In this document: positions 1 to 15,488 of the stretch, piece after piece
How the letters are laid out: each line of letters begins with the position of its first letter
How positions within the stretch are numbered: the first letter of the stretch is position 1
Origin: Sphingomonas ginsenosidivorax
GTDB lineage: Bacteria; Pseudomonadota; Alphaproteobacteria; Sphingomonadales; Sphingomonadaceae
DNA: 64,000 nt
Direction of reading: 5' to 3'
Assembly: GCF_007995065.1 (NCBI RefSeq)
Contig: NZ_VOQR01000001.1
Span: 2,111,001 to 2,175,000, forward strand
Position numbers and translations under genes: made by a program
The notes under the pieces: model-generated
What the model was told of the DNA's origin: nothing
What the model saw: only the letters and a program-made list of their open reading frames with translations
Database searches by the model: none

Positions 1-810
1 GATCCGCACGATCAGCAGCGGCTGGCGCGCTTGGCGGAACAGACGCGCGGACAGCCGGGCCTCGGCACGGCGCGCGCCGAGCGGCACCAAGATCGGCGCG
101 ACATCGTCGGCAGCCTCTGCAGCGCCCAAATGCGCGATCAGGTCGTCGCGGCTGGCAGGGTCGACGATTGTGTTAACGGTGTTGCCAACGAGCGCACCGT
201 CGGCGGCGTCAAGCAGCGCGTGTGCAGCGGGGTTCGCCTCGCGGATGCGCCGCGTCTCGGCATCGACGATCAGCACCGCATCGGTCGCCGTGTCGAACAA
301 CAGACGATAGCGGGTCTCGGCCTGGCGCAGCCGGATATAGTCCCGCTCGAGCGACTGCTGCGTCTGCAACAGCCGTTGCTGCATCGCCGCCGCGGCGCGC
401 AAGTCACGTCCGATCGCGATCAGCCGGTCGTCCTGGCCCAGCGTCATCACGATATACCGGATGGGCACATCGCCGCCGGCCACCGCGTGGTTGATCTGTC
501 GCCAGCGCGGCGCGGCACCGGTCGTCGCAGCCTCCAGCATCTCGGCGACCTTCGCCCGGCTTTCGACCGTCATCGTATCCGCCCAAGGCCCGCCGACCAT
601 GTCGGCAAAGCCGTGATGCGCGAGATCGCCATGCGACACTGCGACGTCGAGCACGGTCCCGTCGGCCGACAGGATGAACGCCAAGTCACCGACCGCGGCG
701 AGCAGGGATGCAGCCGTCCCCGCCGAGAGCACGCCGGGAACGACGTCAGGCTTGGTAAAGGCCGTTACGGCGGACGCCGCTACGGACGACGAGGCGATAA
801 GCTTGGTCAT
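1..810 (-). CDS. ppsR: PpsR/CrtJ-type photosynthesis repressor, 3' end outside window
   Basis: The frame is open from an ATG at 810 to the window edge, giving 270 N-terminal residues. It contains PAS-like stretches, for example LLFDTATDAVLIVDAETRR followed by IREANPAA. PpsR/CrtJ proteins are PAS-PAS-PAS-HTH repressors of bch, crt and puc genes under aerobic conditions. The C-terminal Fis-type helix-turn-helix would lie beyond base 1 and cannot be checked here. Only 30 bases separate it from the upstream ppaA stop, so the two are probably cotranscribed. The operator type these proteins bind, TGT-N12-ACA, occurs three times later in the window, which supports the identification. Confidence 0.85.
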   Translation of the reverse strand, partial: MTKLIASSSVAASAVTAFTKPDVVPGVLSAGTAASLLAAVGDLAFILSADGTVLDVAVSHGDLAHHGFADMVGGPWADTMTVESRAKVAEMLEAATTGAAPRWRQINHAVAGGDVPIRYIVMTLGQDDRLIAIGRDLRAAAAMQQRLLQTQQSLERDYIRLRQAETRYRLLFDTATDAVLIVDAETRRIREANPAAHALLDAADGALVGNTVNTIVDPASRDDLIAHLGAAEAADDVAPILVPLGARRAEARLSARLFRQARQPLLIVRI

Positions 811-840
811 CGACGAGCGTCACGCTCCCGTAAGCACCGG

Positions 841-1746
841 TTAACTACACGCCGCGGCCTCCCGTTCGCGTTGGCGGACGAGTTTTGCGGCGACCTCGAG
901 CGCCAGTTTCGCATCGCTGGCCGTTCCATCCGCTCCGACTTGTGCGGCTAGGCCCGGGTTCGCGCTGAAAATCCTGCCACCGACCATGATGCAAACCCGC
1001 GAATTCGAAGAAATTTTCCGCAGCGCAGCGATGTTTGAGGCAAGGTCGGCGATATGGCAGTCGCAACTGATCGTCAATCCGATCATGTCGAACCAGCCAT
1101 GCCCGGCACGGTCGAGCAAATCGCTCCTGTGCGCCTCGCAGATCCGATCGGTCGACCAGCCGGCGCGACGGAATACTTCGTCGATCACCACCGTCCCAAA
1201 ACTATGCTGGTCGCCCGGCATCGACGCGAACAGCGCGCGGTAACGATGCTGCGTCCCGACGCGATCCGCCGGCGCGCGGCTGGCGATCTCATGCACCACT
1301 TCCTGCAGGCGCCAGAGCCCCATCGTGACGTCGACGAAGTCGCAGCGGTCGTCTTCCCAATATTCGCCGAGCAACCGCGCAGTCGGGGCGAGCAGGTCGA
1401 CCATCACCGTCTCCACGGTCACGCCGCGGTCGAGGATATCCTCGACATGCGCGAGCAGCGCATCGGCATCAACGCGCATCACCAGCGGTGCCAGCGCCTC
1501 GATATCGGCATCGTCGAACGACCATTCACTGTCGGATACCGCCAGACGCTCGGCGTCGACCGCGTGCGCGGCCATCAGGCGGGGGATGATCTCGCCTTCG
1601 ATCAGCGCCGAGAGTGAGCGCGCATAGTCGCGATCGACATGAATGCGGAAGCTTTCAAGTTCTTCGCGCGCGATTGTTAAGTGATGCTGTCGTATATCGC
1701 CGGTCGTACCACGATCGCCGGTCGCATAGTGGGTCATCGACGGCAT
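841..1746 (-). CDS. ppaA: PpaA/AerR-type cobalamin-binding antirepressor
   Basis: 301 residues from the ATG at 1746, chosen because GGGGAG lies 8 bases upstream; the frame stays open further upstream without a better start. An N-terminal helical region is followed by a B12-binding Rossmann-like domain. The DxHxxG motif is present as DQHSFG, and a later MVGGR loop fits the glycine-rich end of the fold. PpaA/AerR proteins bind cobalamin, sense light or redox state and antagonise PpsR/CrtJ. Its position directly upstream of ppsR and divergent from bchF matches that role. A MerR-type or methionine-synthase-type domain is not visible, so it is the short regulator. Confidence 0.87.
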   Translation of the reverse strand: MPSMTHYATGDRGTTGDIRQHHLTIAREELESFRIHVDRDYARSLSALIEGEIIPRLMAAHAVDAERLAVSDSEWSFDDADIEALAPLVMRVDADALLAHVEDILDRGVTVETVMVDLLAPTARLLGEYWEDDRCDFVDVTMGLWRLQEVVHEIASRAPADRVGTQHRYRALFASMPGDQHSFGTVVIDEVFRRAGWSTDRICEAHRSDLLDRAGHGWFDMIGLTISCDCHIADLASNIAALRKISSNSRVCIMVGGRIFSANPGLAAQVGADGTASDAKLALEVAAKLVRQREREAAACS

Positions 1747-1824
1747 CACCGGCTCTCCCCAGCCTGGTTGACACGCTAGCTCTACTGGCCGTGCATTCGT
1801 GTCTTGTGCCGACCAGCGACTCGA

Positions 1825-1853
1825 AACATATCCCGGAAGCGATAACTGTACAA
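1825..1853 (-). promoter_or_regulatory. candidate sigma70-type promoter of ppaA-ppsR
   Basis: On the minus strand TTGTAC (1853-1848) is followed after 17 bases by TATGTT (1830-1825). Spacing and hexamers fit a housekeeping promoter about 75 bases before the ppaA start. Inferred from sequence only. Confidence 0.4.
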
Positions 1854-1881
1854 CAAATTCGCTACGCCGCACCGCAACACG

Positions 1882-1939
1882 TGTCATATTTTCTGAACGT
1901 CCAATTTATTTGACACTTCGTTGGGATTACGCGTACCTT
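1882..1939 (+). promoter_or_regulatory. candidate bchF promoter with degenerate PpsR-like site
   Basis: TTGACA at 1910-1915 is followed after 18 bases by TACCTT at 1934-1939, about 30 bases before the bchF ATG. Just upstream, 1882-1899 reads TGT-N12-ACG, one base off the PpsR consensus TGT-N12-ACA. The region is AT-richer than its surroundings. It would drive the long bchF-to-hemA operon. The operator reading is tentative. Confidence 0.4.
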
Positions 1940-1967
1940 TCGCTCATCAGGCAGGTGGGCATCGGGC

Positions 1968-3766
<1,799 letters not shown>

Positions 3767-3779
3767 ACCGCTCCCTTCC

Positions 3780-3861
3780 CGTCATCCCAGCGAAGGCTGG
3801 GATCTCTCGCGGCGGCGCGGCGCGCATGCCTCACGAGACCCCAGCCTTCGCTGGGGTGACG
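3780..3861. repeat. REP-like inverted repeat in the bchN-bchB gap
   Basis: Two 27-base arms, 3780-3806 and 3835-3861, are inverted copies matching at 25 of 27 positions. Each contains the core CCAGCCTTCGCTGGG, itself a small palindrome. The element fills most of the 121-base gap between bchN and bchB, so it would be transcribed as a hairpin inside the operon. The core resembles the repeat arm found inside bchD near 33915. Confidence 0.85.
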
Positions 3862-3887
3862 AGGGATGCATGGGCCGGGACACCGCC

Positions 3888-5469
3888 ATGCAACTGACCG
3901 TATGGACCTATGAAGGCCCGCCCCATGTCGGCGCGATGCGGATCGCGACCGCGATGGAGGGCGTGCATTACGTGCTCCACGCGCCGCAGGGCGACACCTA
4001 TGCCGACCTGCTGTTCACGATGATCGAGCGTCGCAGCAAGCGCCCGCCCGTGACTTTCACGACCTTCCAGGCACGCGATCTCGGCAAGGACACCGCCGCG
4101 TTGTTCCAGACCGCGACGCGCGACGCCTATGCGCGTTTCGAGCCGCAGGCGATGCTGGTCGGCGCCTCGTGCACCGCCGAGCTGATCCAGGACGATCCCG
4201 CCGGCATGGCACAGGCGATGGGACTGCCCTGCCCGGTCGTCGCGCTCGAACTGCCGAGCTATCAGCGCAAGGAGAATTGGGGCGCGGCCGAAACCTTCTA
4301 CCAGCTCGTCCGCACGCTGGCCGACAAGACCGCCCGCCCCGCGCCGCGCGACGGCCGCCGCCCGCGCGCCAATCTGCTTGGGCCGACCGCACTCGGCTTC
4401 CGCCACCGCGACGACGTGATCGAGATCACGCGGCTGCTGGATACGCTCGGCGTCGACGTCCATCTGGTCGCCCCGCTCGGCGCTTCGCCCGCCGACCTCG
4501 CGACGATCGGCGCGGCGGACTTCAACATCCTGCTCTACCCGGAGATCGGCGACACCGCGGTGCGCTGGCTCGAAAGGACGTTTGGTCAGGCAACCGTGCG
4601 TACCGTGCCGATCGGCTATGCCGCCACACGCGCCTTCGTCGCCGAGGTTGCGGCGGTCGCCGGAACGGACGGAGCCGGAATCGGTACCACGCCCGGCACG
4701 TCGAACCTGCCCTGGTGGAGCCGGTCGGTCGACTCGACCTATCTCACCGGCAAGCGCGTCTTCATCTTCGGCGACGCCACCCACGCGATCGCCGCGGCGC
4801 GCGTCGCGCGCGACGAACTCGGGTTCGAGGTCGTCGGGCTCGGCTGCTACAACCGCGAATTCGCGCGCGACCTGCGCACCGCCGCCGCGCTCTACGGCGT
4901 CGAACCGCTGGTCACCGACGACTATCTCGTGGTCGAAGAGGCGATCCAGGCGCTGCAGCCCGAACTGGTGCTCGGCACGCAAATGGAGCGACACATCGCC
5001 AAGCGGCTGCGCATCCCCTGCGCGGTGATCTCCGCACCGGTCCATGTCCAGGACTTCCCCGCGCGCTACTCGCCGCAAATGGGGTTCGAGGGCGCGAACG
5101 TCCTGTTCGACACCTGGGTCCATCCGCTCGTGATGGGGCTGGAAGAACATCTGCTGACGATGTTCCGCGACGATTTCGAGTTCTCCGACGCCAGCGGCGC
5201 GAGCCATCTGGGCGGTTCTTCTCCCCTCCCGCCTGCGGGAGGGGTCGGGGGAGGGCCTGTCGAACTCGCCGCCGCGACTGAAGTAACAGGCCCTCCCCTA
5301 GCCCCTCCCGCAGGCGGGAGGGGGACATGGTCGCCCGAGGCCGAGCGCGAACTCCTCAAAATCCCGTTCTTCGTCCGCGGCAAGGCGCGCCGCAACACCG
5401 AACGCTTCGCCAGCGAGCACAACCTCACGACGATCACCCTGGACACCCTCTACGACGCAAAGGCGCATT

Positions 5470-5480
<11 letters not shown>
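3888..5480 (+). CDS. bchB: dark-operative protochlorophyllide reductase subunit B
   Basis: 530 residues from the ATG at 3888, where the BchB N-terminus [18 protein letters not shown] begins; an ATG 18 bases upstream is less likely. BchB is the NifK-like partner of Bch[13 protein letters not shown] carries a cluster-ligand cysteine, and the C-terminus has the usual small PCP-reductase domain ([14 protein letters not shown]). Residues about 443-480, in the linker between the two domains, are encoded by an inverted repeat and are rich in Gly and Pro, which makes the protein longer than typical. The stop overlaps the bchH start by 11 bases. Confidence 0.96.
5223..5323. repeat. inverted repeat inside the bchB coding sequence
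   Basis: Arms 5223-5260 and 5286-5323 (38 bases each) are inverted copies with about 35 matches. Each arm also holds the smaller palindrome CTCCCGCCTGCGGGAG. The element keeps the bchB frame and falls in the variable linker before the C-terminal domain. It differs in sequence from the repeat in the bchN-bchB gap. Confidence 0.85.
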
Positions 5481-10015
<4,535 letters not shown>

Positions 10016-10016
10016 G

Positions 10017-10703
10017 ATGTCGACGGCGACCTACACCCGGTTCCGGTCCGACCTGGAAACCTATTTCGACCGCACCGCGTCGAAGGCGTGGGAGCAGCTC
10101 ACCTCGGACGCGCCGGTGAGTGGCATCCGCGCCACCGTCCGCGCGGGCCGCGATCGGATGCGCGACACCCTGTTGTCGTGGCTCCCCGCGGACCTGAGCG
10201 GCCGCCGCCTGCTCGACGCAGGTTGCGGCACCGGTGCGCTGGCGGTCGAGGCGGCAAGGCGCGGCGCGTCCGTCGTCGCGATCGATGTTGCGGGTAGCCT
10301 TGTTGATATCGCGCGCCGGCGGGCGCCGGCGGGGCTCGCGATCGACTGGCGGGTCGGCGACATGCGCGACACCGCGCTCGGCCGGTTCGACCATGTCGTC
10401 GCGATGGATTCACTCATCCATTACCCCGCGTCCGACATCGTCGATGTCGTGCGGACCCTGGCCCAGCGGACCGACGGGTCGATCGCCTTCACTTTCGCGC
10501 CGCAGACCCCGCTGCTGATGGCGATGCTCGGTGCCGGCCGGCTGTTTCCGCGCAGCGACCGCTCGCCCGCGATCCTGCCAGTCCGCGACGTCCGGTTGCG
10601 GACGCTCCTACGGGGCGCGCTGCCCCAGGCGCGCCTCCACCGCGACCAGCGGATTTCGGCCACTTTCTATACCAGCCACGCGCTCGAGGTGCTGACGCGG
10701 TGA
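10017..10703 (+). CDS. bchM: magnesium protoporphyrin IX O-methyltransferase
   Basis: 228 residues, normal length. It methylates the C13 propionate of Mg-protoporphyrin IX using S-adenosylmethionine, directly before the AcsF cyclase step. SAM-binding motif I is LLDAGCGTGALAVEAARRG, and the following VVAIDVA acidic loop fits. It starts one base after bchL and its TGA overlaps the GTG of lhaA. Confidence 0.95.
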   Translation: MSTATYTRFRSDLETYFDRTASKAWEQLTSDAPVSGIRATVRAGRDRMRDTLLSWLPADLSGRRLLDAGCGTGALAVEAARRGASVVAIDVAGSLVDIARRRAPAGLAIDWRVGDMRDTALGRFDHVVAMDSLIHYPASDIVDVVRTLAQRTDGSIAFTFAPQTPLLMAMLGAGRLFPRSDRSPAILPVRDVRLRTLLRGALPQARLHRDQRISATFYTSHALEVLTR

Positions 10704-12184
10704 GTTATCTGACCGCCCTCAAGGCCTCGCTGGCCCGTCCGGCGAGGCAGCCCCGTCGGCAGCTCGAAAGCCTGCGCACCGGGGCGTTCTGGAATCGTCT
10801 GGGCACTCGCTTTTTGCCGTTCGCCGATGCCGCGACCGAGGACCTGCCGCTCGGCCGTATTCTCCGCCTCTCGCTGTTCCAGGTGTCCGTCGGAATGGCG
10901 GCGGTGCTGCTCACCGGCACGCTCAACCGCGTCATGATCGTCGAGCTCGGCATGTCGGCCAGTGTCGTCGCGGCGATGGTCTCGCTGCCGCTGCTGTTCG
11001 CGCCGCTGCGTGCACTGATCGGTTTCAAGTCGGACCACCACGCATCGCTGCTTGGCTGGAAGCGCGTCCCCTATATCTGGTTCGGCACGCTGTTGCAGTT
11101 CGGCGGGTTGGCGATCCTGCCGTTCGCGCTGCTGGTGATGTCGGCAACGGGGTCGCCGGTCGCAGGCCAGGTCGCCGCGGCGCTCGGCTTCCTGATGGTC
11201 GGCGCGGGGATGCATACCACGCAGACCGCGGGACTGGCGCTCGCCACCGATCTCGCGCCCGACGAGGCGCGGCCACGGGTCGTGGCTTTGCTCTACGTCA
11301 TGCTGCTCGCCGGCATGATGGTCAGCGCGATCGTCATCGGCCGGCTGCTCGCCGATTTCACCCCGACCAAACTGGTCCAGATCGTCCAGGGCGCCGCCGT
11401 GCTGACGATGATCCTCAACCTCGTCGCGCTGTGGAAGCAGGAGGCGCGCAGCCGTGTCGCCACCGCGCGTCGCGAGGACAGCCCGTCGTTCGGTGCGGTA
11501 TGGGCGATCTTCATCGCGCGGCCGCGGACGATGCGGCTGCTGGTCGCGGTCGGCCTGGGTGCGGCGGCGTTCAGCATGCAGGACGTCCTGCTCGAACCTT
11601 ACGGCGGGCAGATCCTGCAGCTGTCGGTCGGCGCGACCACGTCGCTGACGGCATTGTGGGCGGTCGGCATGCTCGTCGGGTTCGCGCTCGCGGCGAGCCG
11701 GCTTGGCGACGGGGACGATCCGCACCGGCTGGCAGGCTTTGGCGGCGTGATCGGAATCGCGGCGTTCCTGTGCGTGCTGTTCGCCGCACCGCTCCACGCG
11801 GTTGCGCTGCTGCGCATCGGCGCCACGCTGATCGGGTTCGGCGGCGGGCTGTTCTCGGTCGGCACGCTGACCGCGGCGATGGCGATCAGCGACGAACAGA
11901 CGCTGGGCGGCCGCACCGGTCTCGCGCTCGGCGCCTGGGGGGCCGTGCAAGCGACCTGCGCGGGGCTGGCGATCGCGATCGGTGCGTTCGTCCGCGACCT
12001 GGTATCGGCCGCGGCGGTCGCGCGCGACCTGGGGTCGACCCTCGCCGATCCGGCGACCGGCTATGCCTGTGTCTACGCGATCGAGATCCTGCTCCTGCTG
12101 GGCACGCTGGTCGCGCTCGGGCCACTCGTCCGCGGCAGCACCGCGCCGCAAACCCGCTTCGGCCTCAGCGACTTTCCGATCTGA
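10700..12184 (+). CDS. lhaA: LhaA/PucC-family pigment-protein assembly factor
   Basis: 494 residues from a GTG overlapping the bchM stop (GTGA). The protein has about 12 hydrophobic segments and the BCH/PUF (PucC) branch signatures of the major facilitator family, for example LIGFKSDHHASLLGWKRVPYIWFGT. LhaA is needed for LH1 and reaction-centre core assembly, probably by delivering bacteriochlorophyll or inserting antenna subunits. Position between bchM and puhA is the conserved one for lhaA, which favours it over pucC. Confidence 0.92.
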   Translation: MSYLTALKASLARPARQPRRQLESLRTGAFWNRLGTRFLPFADAATEDLPLGRILRLSLFQVSVGMAAVLLTGTLNRVMIVELGMSASVVAAMVSLPLLFAPLRALIGFKSDHHASLLGWKRVPYIWFGTLLQFGGLAILPFALLVMSATGSPVAGQVAAALGFLMVGAGMHTTQTAGLALATDLAPDEARPRVVALLYVMLLAGMMVSAIVIGRLLADFTPTKLVQIVQGAAVLTMILNLVALWKQEARSRVATARREDSPSFGAVWAIFIARPRTMRLLVAVGLGAAAFSMQDVLLEPYGGQILQLSVGATTSLTALWAVGMLVGFALAASRLGDGDDPHRLAGFGGVIGIAAFLCVLFAAPLHAVALLRIGATLIGFGGGLFSVGTLTAAMAISDEQTLGGRTGLALGAWGAVQATCAGLAIAIGAFVRDLVSAAAVARDLGSTLADPATGYACVYAIEILLLLGTLVALGPLVRGSTAPQTRFGLSDFPI

Positions 12185-12195
12185 AAGGGCACCCC

Positions 12196-12963
12196 ATGAA
12201 CCCGCACATCACACCCGGCATCGATGTCGCCCTTCTGGTCTTCTGGGCCTTCGTGCTCTTCTTCATCGGCCTGGTCTTCTACCTGCGCCGCGAGGATCGC
12301 CGCGAGGGCTATCCGCTCGAGGACGAGATGAGCGGCCGGCTCGATACCGTCGGCGGCCCGATGCACACCGCCTCGACCAAGTCGTTCCTGCTGCCGTTCG
12401 GCCATGGCCGCGTCTACGCGCCCGACCGGCGGCGCGAGCCCGTCGACATCGCCGCACGCCGCACCGATCGCTTCGCCGGCGCGCCCTATGCACCGACCGG
12501 CAACCCGCTGGTCGACGGCATCGGACCGGCGGCTTGGGCCGAGCGCGCCAGGCGGCCCGACGTCGACATGGACGGGCACCCGCGGATCGTGCCACTCAGC
12601 GCCGCAGCCGACTTCGCGGTGGCGTACCAGGATCCGACGCTGCGCGACTGGCCCGTCATCGGCGCGGACGGTGCGACCGCAGGCACGGTGCGCGACCTGT
12701 GGATCGACCGGTCCGACCGGCTGATCCGCTATATCGAGGTCGAGACCGCCGGTGGCGTGGTGCTGGCGCCGATGATGATGGCCAAGGTCGACCGTCGCCG
12801 CCGCCGCGTCGTGATCGACGCATTGCGCGCCAGCCAGTTCGCCGATGCTCCCCGGATCGAGGCGAGCGACCGCATCACGCTGTACGAGGAAGAGCGCGTG
12901 CAGGCCTATTTCGGCGGCGGCTATCTCTACGCCACCCCCGCCCGGCAGGAGCCATGGCTGTGA
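12196..12963 (+). CDS. puhA: photosynthetic reaction centre subunit H
   Basis: 255 residues from the ATG at 12196, 11 bases after the lhaA stop. One N-terminal membrane helix (VALLVFWAFVLFFIGLVFY) is followed by RREDRREGYPLE and a soluble PRC-barrel domain, the standard H-subunit design. It caps the cytoplasmic face of the reaction centre and helps proton transfer to the secondary quinone. Its last 10 bases overlap puhB. Confidence 0.96.
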   Translation: MNPHITPGIDVALLVFWAFVLFFIGLVFYLRREDRREGYPLEDEMSGRLDTVGGPMHTASTKSFLLPFGHGRVYAPDRRREPVDIAARRTDRFAGAPYAPTGNPLVDGIGPAAWAERARRPDVDMDGHPRIVPLSAAADFAVAYQDPTLRDWPVIGADGATAGTVRDLWIDRSDRLIRYIEVETAGGVVLAPMMMAKVDRRRRRVVIDALRASQFADAPRIEASDRITLYEEERVQAYFGGGYLYATPARQEPWL

Positions 12964-13607
12964 CCGAGCATGACGACGAGCCGATCCCCGGCCTGCCGGG
13001 CCTCCTCCCCCCGGGTGAGCGGATCCTGTGGCAGGGCGCGCCGGACCACCGCGTGCTGGCGCGCACCGCGTTTCACACGCGGCTGGTCGGCGGATATTTC
13101 GCGGTGCTCGGCGCCTGGGCGTTCGTCGGCGCGGCGGTGGAGGGCATCGATGGCCCCGACGATCTGGTTGGTACCGCGATGACGATCATTGCCGGGATCG
13201 TCGGGGTCGGTCTGCTCCACTTGCTTGCCTGGGGATCGGCGCGGACCACGCTCTACACGCTCACCAACCGCCGCGTCGTGCTGCGGATCGGCATGGCGCT
13301 ACCCAAGTGCATCAACCTGCCGCTGCCGCTGATCGGCGCGGTCGATCTGGCGACGCACGCCGACGGATCGGGGGACGTGCCGCTGACGATCACCGGGCGG
13401 CAAAAGCTCGGCTTCCTCGCGCTGTGGCCACACGTACGCCCCTGGAAGATCGTCACGCCGCAGCCGATGCTGCGCGCGCTGCCCGACGCCCCCACGGTCG
13501 CCGCATCGATCGCGCGCCAATGTCTCGAGGTCAGTCCCGGCGGCCGCATCACTGCGCCGCAAGGCGCGACCGACGTCCCCCTCTTCGGCGAGGCGCGCGC
13601 GGCATGA
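12954..13607 (+). CDS. puhB: photosynthetic complex assembly protein PuhB
   Basis: 217 residues from the ATG at 12954 inside the end of puhA. It has a PH-like bPH2 region with the motif GERILWQGAPDHRVL and two or three membrane helices, as in known PuhB. PuhB assists assembly of the reaction centre and early LH1. Start and stop overlap both neighbours, which suggests translational coupling through puhABC. Confidence 0.93.
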   Translation: MAVTEHDDEPIPGLPGLLPPGERILWQGAPDHRVLARTAFHTRLVGGYFAVLGAWAFVGAAVEGIDGPDDLVGTAMTIIAGIVGVGLLHLLAWGSARTTLYTLTNRRVVLRIGMALPKCINLPLPLIGAVDLATHADGSGDVPLTITGRQKLGFLALWPHVRPWKIVTPQPMLRALPDAPTVAASIARQCLEVSPGGRITAPQGATDVPLFGEARAA

Positions 13608-14104
13608 CCCCCCAGGCAGATCTGATCCCGCGCAACACGCTGATCGGGGCTGGCGCGCTTGTCGCGTTTGCGCTGGCCGCGGCGAGCTTCGTGCGGATCG
13701 CGGATATTCCGCCCGCCGCCTCCCCTGTGCTGTTGCGCGAACAGGCCCACATCGCGCCGGTCAAGTCGCGCAGTCTTCGCTTCGTCGACCGTGGCGATGG
13801 TGCGGTGGTGATCGCCGACGTCCGCGGCGGCATAGCCGCGGTGATCGCGCCGGGGCAGCAGACCGGCTTCGTTCGCGGCGTGATGCGCGGACTTGCGCGC
13901 GAGCGGCATGCGCACGGCATCGGGGACGGCCCGCCCTTTACGCTTACTCTCTGGCGCGACGGCGAATTGTCGCTGGTCGATACCGCGACCGGCCGCGCAG
14001 TCGAGCTGACCGCGTTCGGAACCACCAACCGAGCGACTTTCGCGGCATTGCTCGATGCCGCCGGACCGGCGGCGGGGCTCGATGCCGCCGGACCGGGCGC
14101 ATGA
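13604..14104 (+). CDS. puhC: photosynthetic complex assembly protein PuhC
   Basis: 166 residues from an ATGA overlap with puhB. One N-terminal membrane helix (about residues 13-32) anchors a periplasmic domain with [18 protein letters not shown], typical of PuhC. It promotes LH1 and reaction-centre organisation. The C-terminus ends in an Ala/Gly-rich near-duplication ([15 protein letters not shown]). It overlaps the next gene by 4 bases. Confidence 0.9.
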   Translation: MTPQADLIPRNTLIGAGALVAFALAAASFVRIADIPPAASPVLLREQAHIAPVKSRSLRFVDRGDGAVVIADVRGGIAAVIAPGQQTGFVRGVMRGLARERHAHGIGDGPPFTLTLWRDGELSLVDTATGRAVELTAFGTTNRATFAALLDAAGPAAGLDAAGPGA

Positions 14105-14397
14105 GCGCGCTGCTCCGCACCCGCTTCGACACGCCGTGCCGGATCGAGATCGAGCACAGCGACGAGTTCCTGTGCGCGCATGTCGAGCTCGCCGGCGATG
14201 TCGCGATCGGCCCCGGCGACCGCGTCCGCGTCCACGGCGCGCCGATCAGCGTCGGCTTCGGCGAACGCCGCGTGGTCGATCGGATCGCAACCGTCGAGCG
14301 CGCCGGGCTGGTCGAGCGGCTGTGGACCAAGCTCGCCGGCCATTTCGAGATGGCCGAATTGTACGAGGTCAGTTTTTCGGATCGGACGAGAGCATGA
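14101..14397 (+). CDS. conserved small protein between puhC and acsF, function unknown
   Basis: 98 residues starting at an ATGA overlap with puhC and ending in an ATGA overlap with acsF, so it is tightly coupled to both. It is soluble, has no membrane helix or recognised catalytic motif, and is predicted mostly beta ([19 protein letters not shown], then [19 protein letters not shown]). A small unnamed gene at this position is known from other photosynthesis clusters. A role connected to cyclase or photosystem assembly is only an inference from position. Confidence 0.82.
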   Translation: MSALLRTRFDTPCRIEIEHSDEFLCAHVELAGDVAIGPGDRVRVHGAPISVGFGERRVVDRIATVERAGLVERLWTKLAGHFEMAELYEVSFSDRTRA

Positions 14398-15488
14398 ACG
14401 CGATCACCGCCATCACCCCCGCCGCTCAGACGTCGGCGCCCGACACACCGGTGCCCGACACGCTGGCCATCGCACGCCAGGACACGATGTTGTCGCCGCG
14501 TTTCTACACCACCGATTTCGCGGCGATGGACCGCATCGATGTGTCGGCGGTACGCGGCGAATGGGATGCGCTGATCGCCGAGATGGCGGCCGATCCGAAC
14601 CGGCTGCATTTCAAGCGGACCAAAGCATTCGACGGCGTGATCGAAAGCCTGCCCGAGGATCTGCGCGCGGAGTTCACCGACTTCCTCGTGAGTTCGCTGA
14701 CTGCCGAGTTCTCGGGCTGCATCCTTTACGCCGAGATCGCGAAACGCGTCACCAACCCCGACGTCAAACAGCTGTTCCGGCTGATGAGCCGCGACGAGAG
14801 CCGCCATGCGGGCTTCATCAACGACACGCTCAAGGATGCCGGGATCGGGGTCGACCTGGGCTTCCTGACGCGGACGAAGAAATACACCTATTTTCGCCCG
14901 AAATTCATCTTCTACGCGACCTATCTGAGCGAGAAGATCGGCTATGCGCGCTACATCACGATCTACCGGCATCTTGCCGCGCACCCGGAGCTTCGCTTCC
15001 ACCCGATCTTCGACTGGTTCGAGCTCTGGTGCAACGACGAGTTCCGCCACGGCGACGCCTTCGCGATCCTGATGCGCACCGATCCGAAGCTGCTCACCGG
15101 CGTCAACCGGCTGTGGATCCGGTTCTTCCTCGTCGCGGTCTATGCGACGATGTACGTGCGCGATCACAACCGCCCGGCGTTCCACAAGGCGCTCGGGATC
15201 GACCCGACCGACTATGACGCGCGCGTGTTCACGGTCTGCTCGGCGATCACGCGCCAGGTCTTCCCGGTGGTGCTCGATACCGACTCCCCGCGCTTCCGCG
15301 CCGGGCTCGAACGGATGCGTTGCATCGCCGTCGCGATCGATGCCGCCAAGGCACAGGGCGGCGTCATCGGCGGGGTCAAGCGTATCGCACTGGTCGGCGC
15401 GGCGGCGCTCGCCTTTGCCCGGCTGTACCTGACTCCGGTCAAGCGCAACACCGCCCCCGCGACGGTTCGGCTGGTCCCGGCGTGGTGA
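14394..15488 (+). CDS. acsF: oxygen-dependent Mg-protoporphyrin IX monomethyl ester cyclase
   Basis: 364 residues. AcsF is the diiron, O2-dependent enzyme that forms the isocyclic fifth ring of chlorophylls. Diiron ligands appear in the ferritin-like motifs DESRHAGF and [11 protein letters not shown], with a further Glu in the preceding helix (LTAEFSGC). The anaerobic alternative bchE is not in this window. Use of AcsF fits an aerobic anoxygenic phototroph. It is coupled by 4-base overlaps to orf98 upstream and puhE downstream. Confidence 0.96.
   Translation: MNAITAITPAAQTSAPDTPVPDTLAIARQDTMLSPRFYTTDFAAMDRIDVSAVRGEWDALIAEMAADPNRLHFKRTKAFDGVIESLPEDLRAEFTDFLVSSLTAEFSGCILYAEIAKRVTNPDVKQLFRLMSRDESRHAGFINDTLKDAGIGVDLGFLTRTKKYTYFRPKFIFYATYLSEKIGYARYITIYRHLAAHPELRFHPIFDWFELWCNDEFRHGDAFAILMRTDPKLLTGVNRLWIRFFLVAVYATMYVRDHNRPAFHKALGIDPTDYDARVFTVCSAITRQVFPVVLDTDSPRFRAGLERMRCIAVAIDAAKAQGGVIGGVKRIALVGAAALAFARLYLTPVKRNTAPATVRLVPAW

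Noticed and set aside
31..951. An open plus-strand frame at the left edge
   Set aside because: The minus strand here encodes PAS-containing PpsR with a proper start at 810, so the plus frame is a shadow.
1882..1899. A fourth exact PpsR operator upstream of bchF
   Set aside because: The right half is ACG, not ACA, so it is recorded only as a degenerate candidate within the promoter region.
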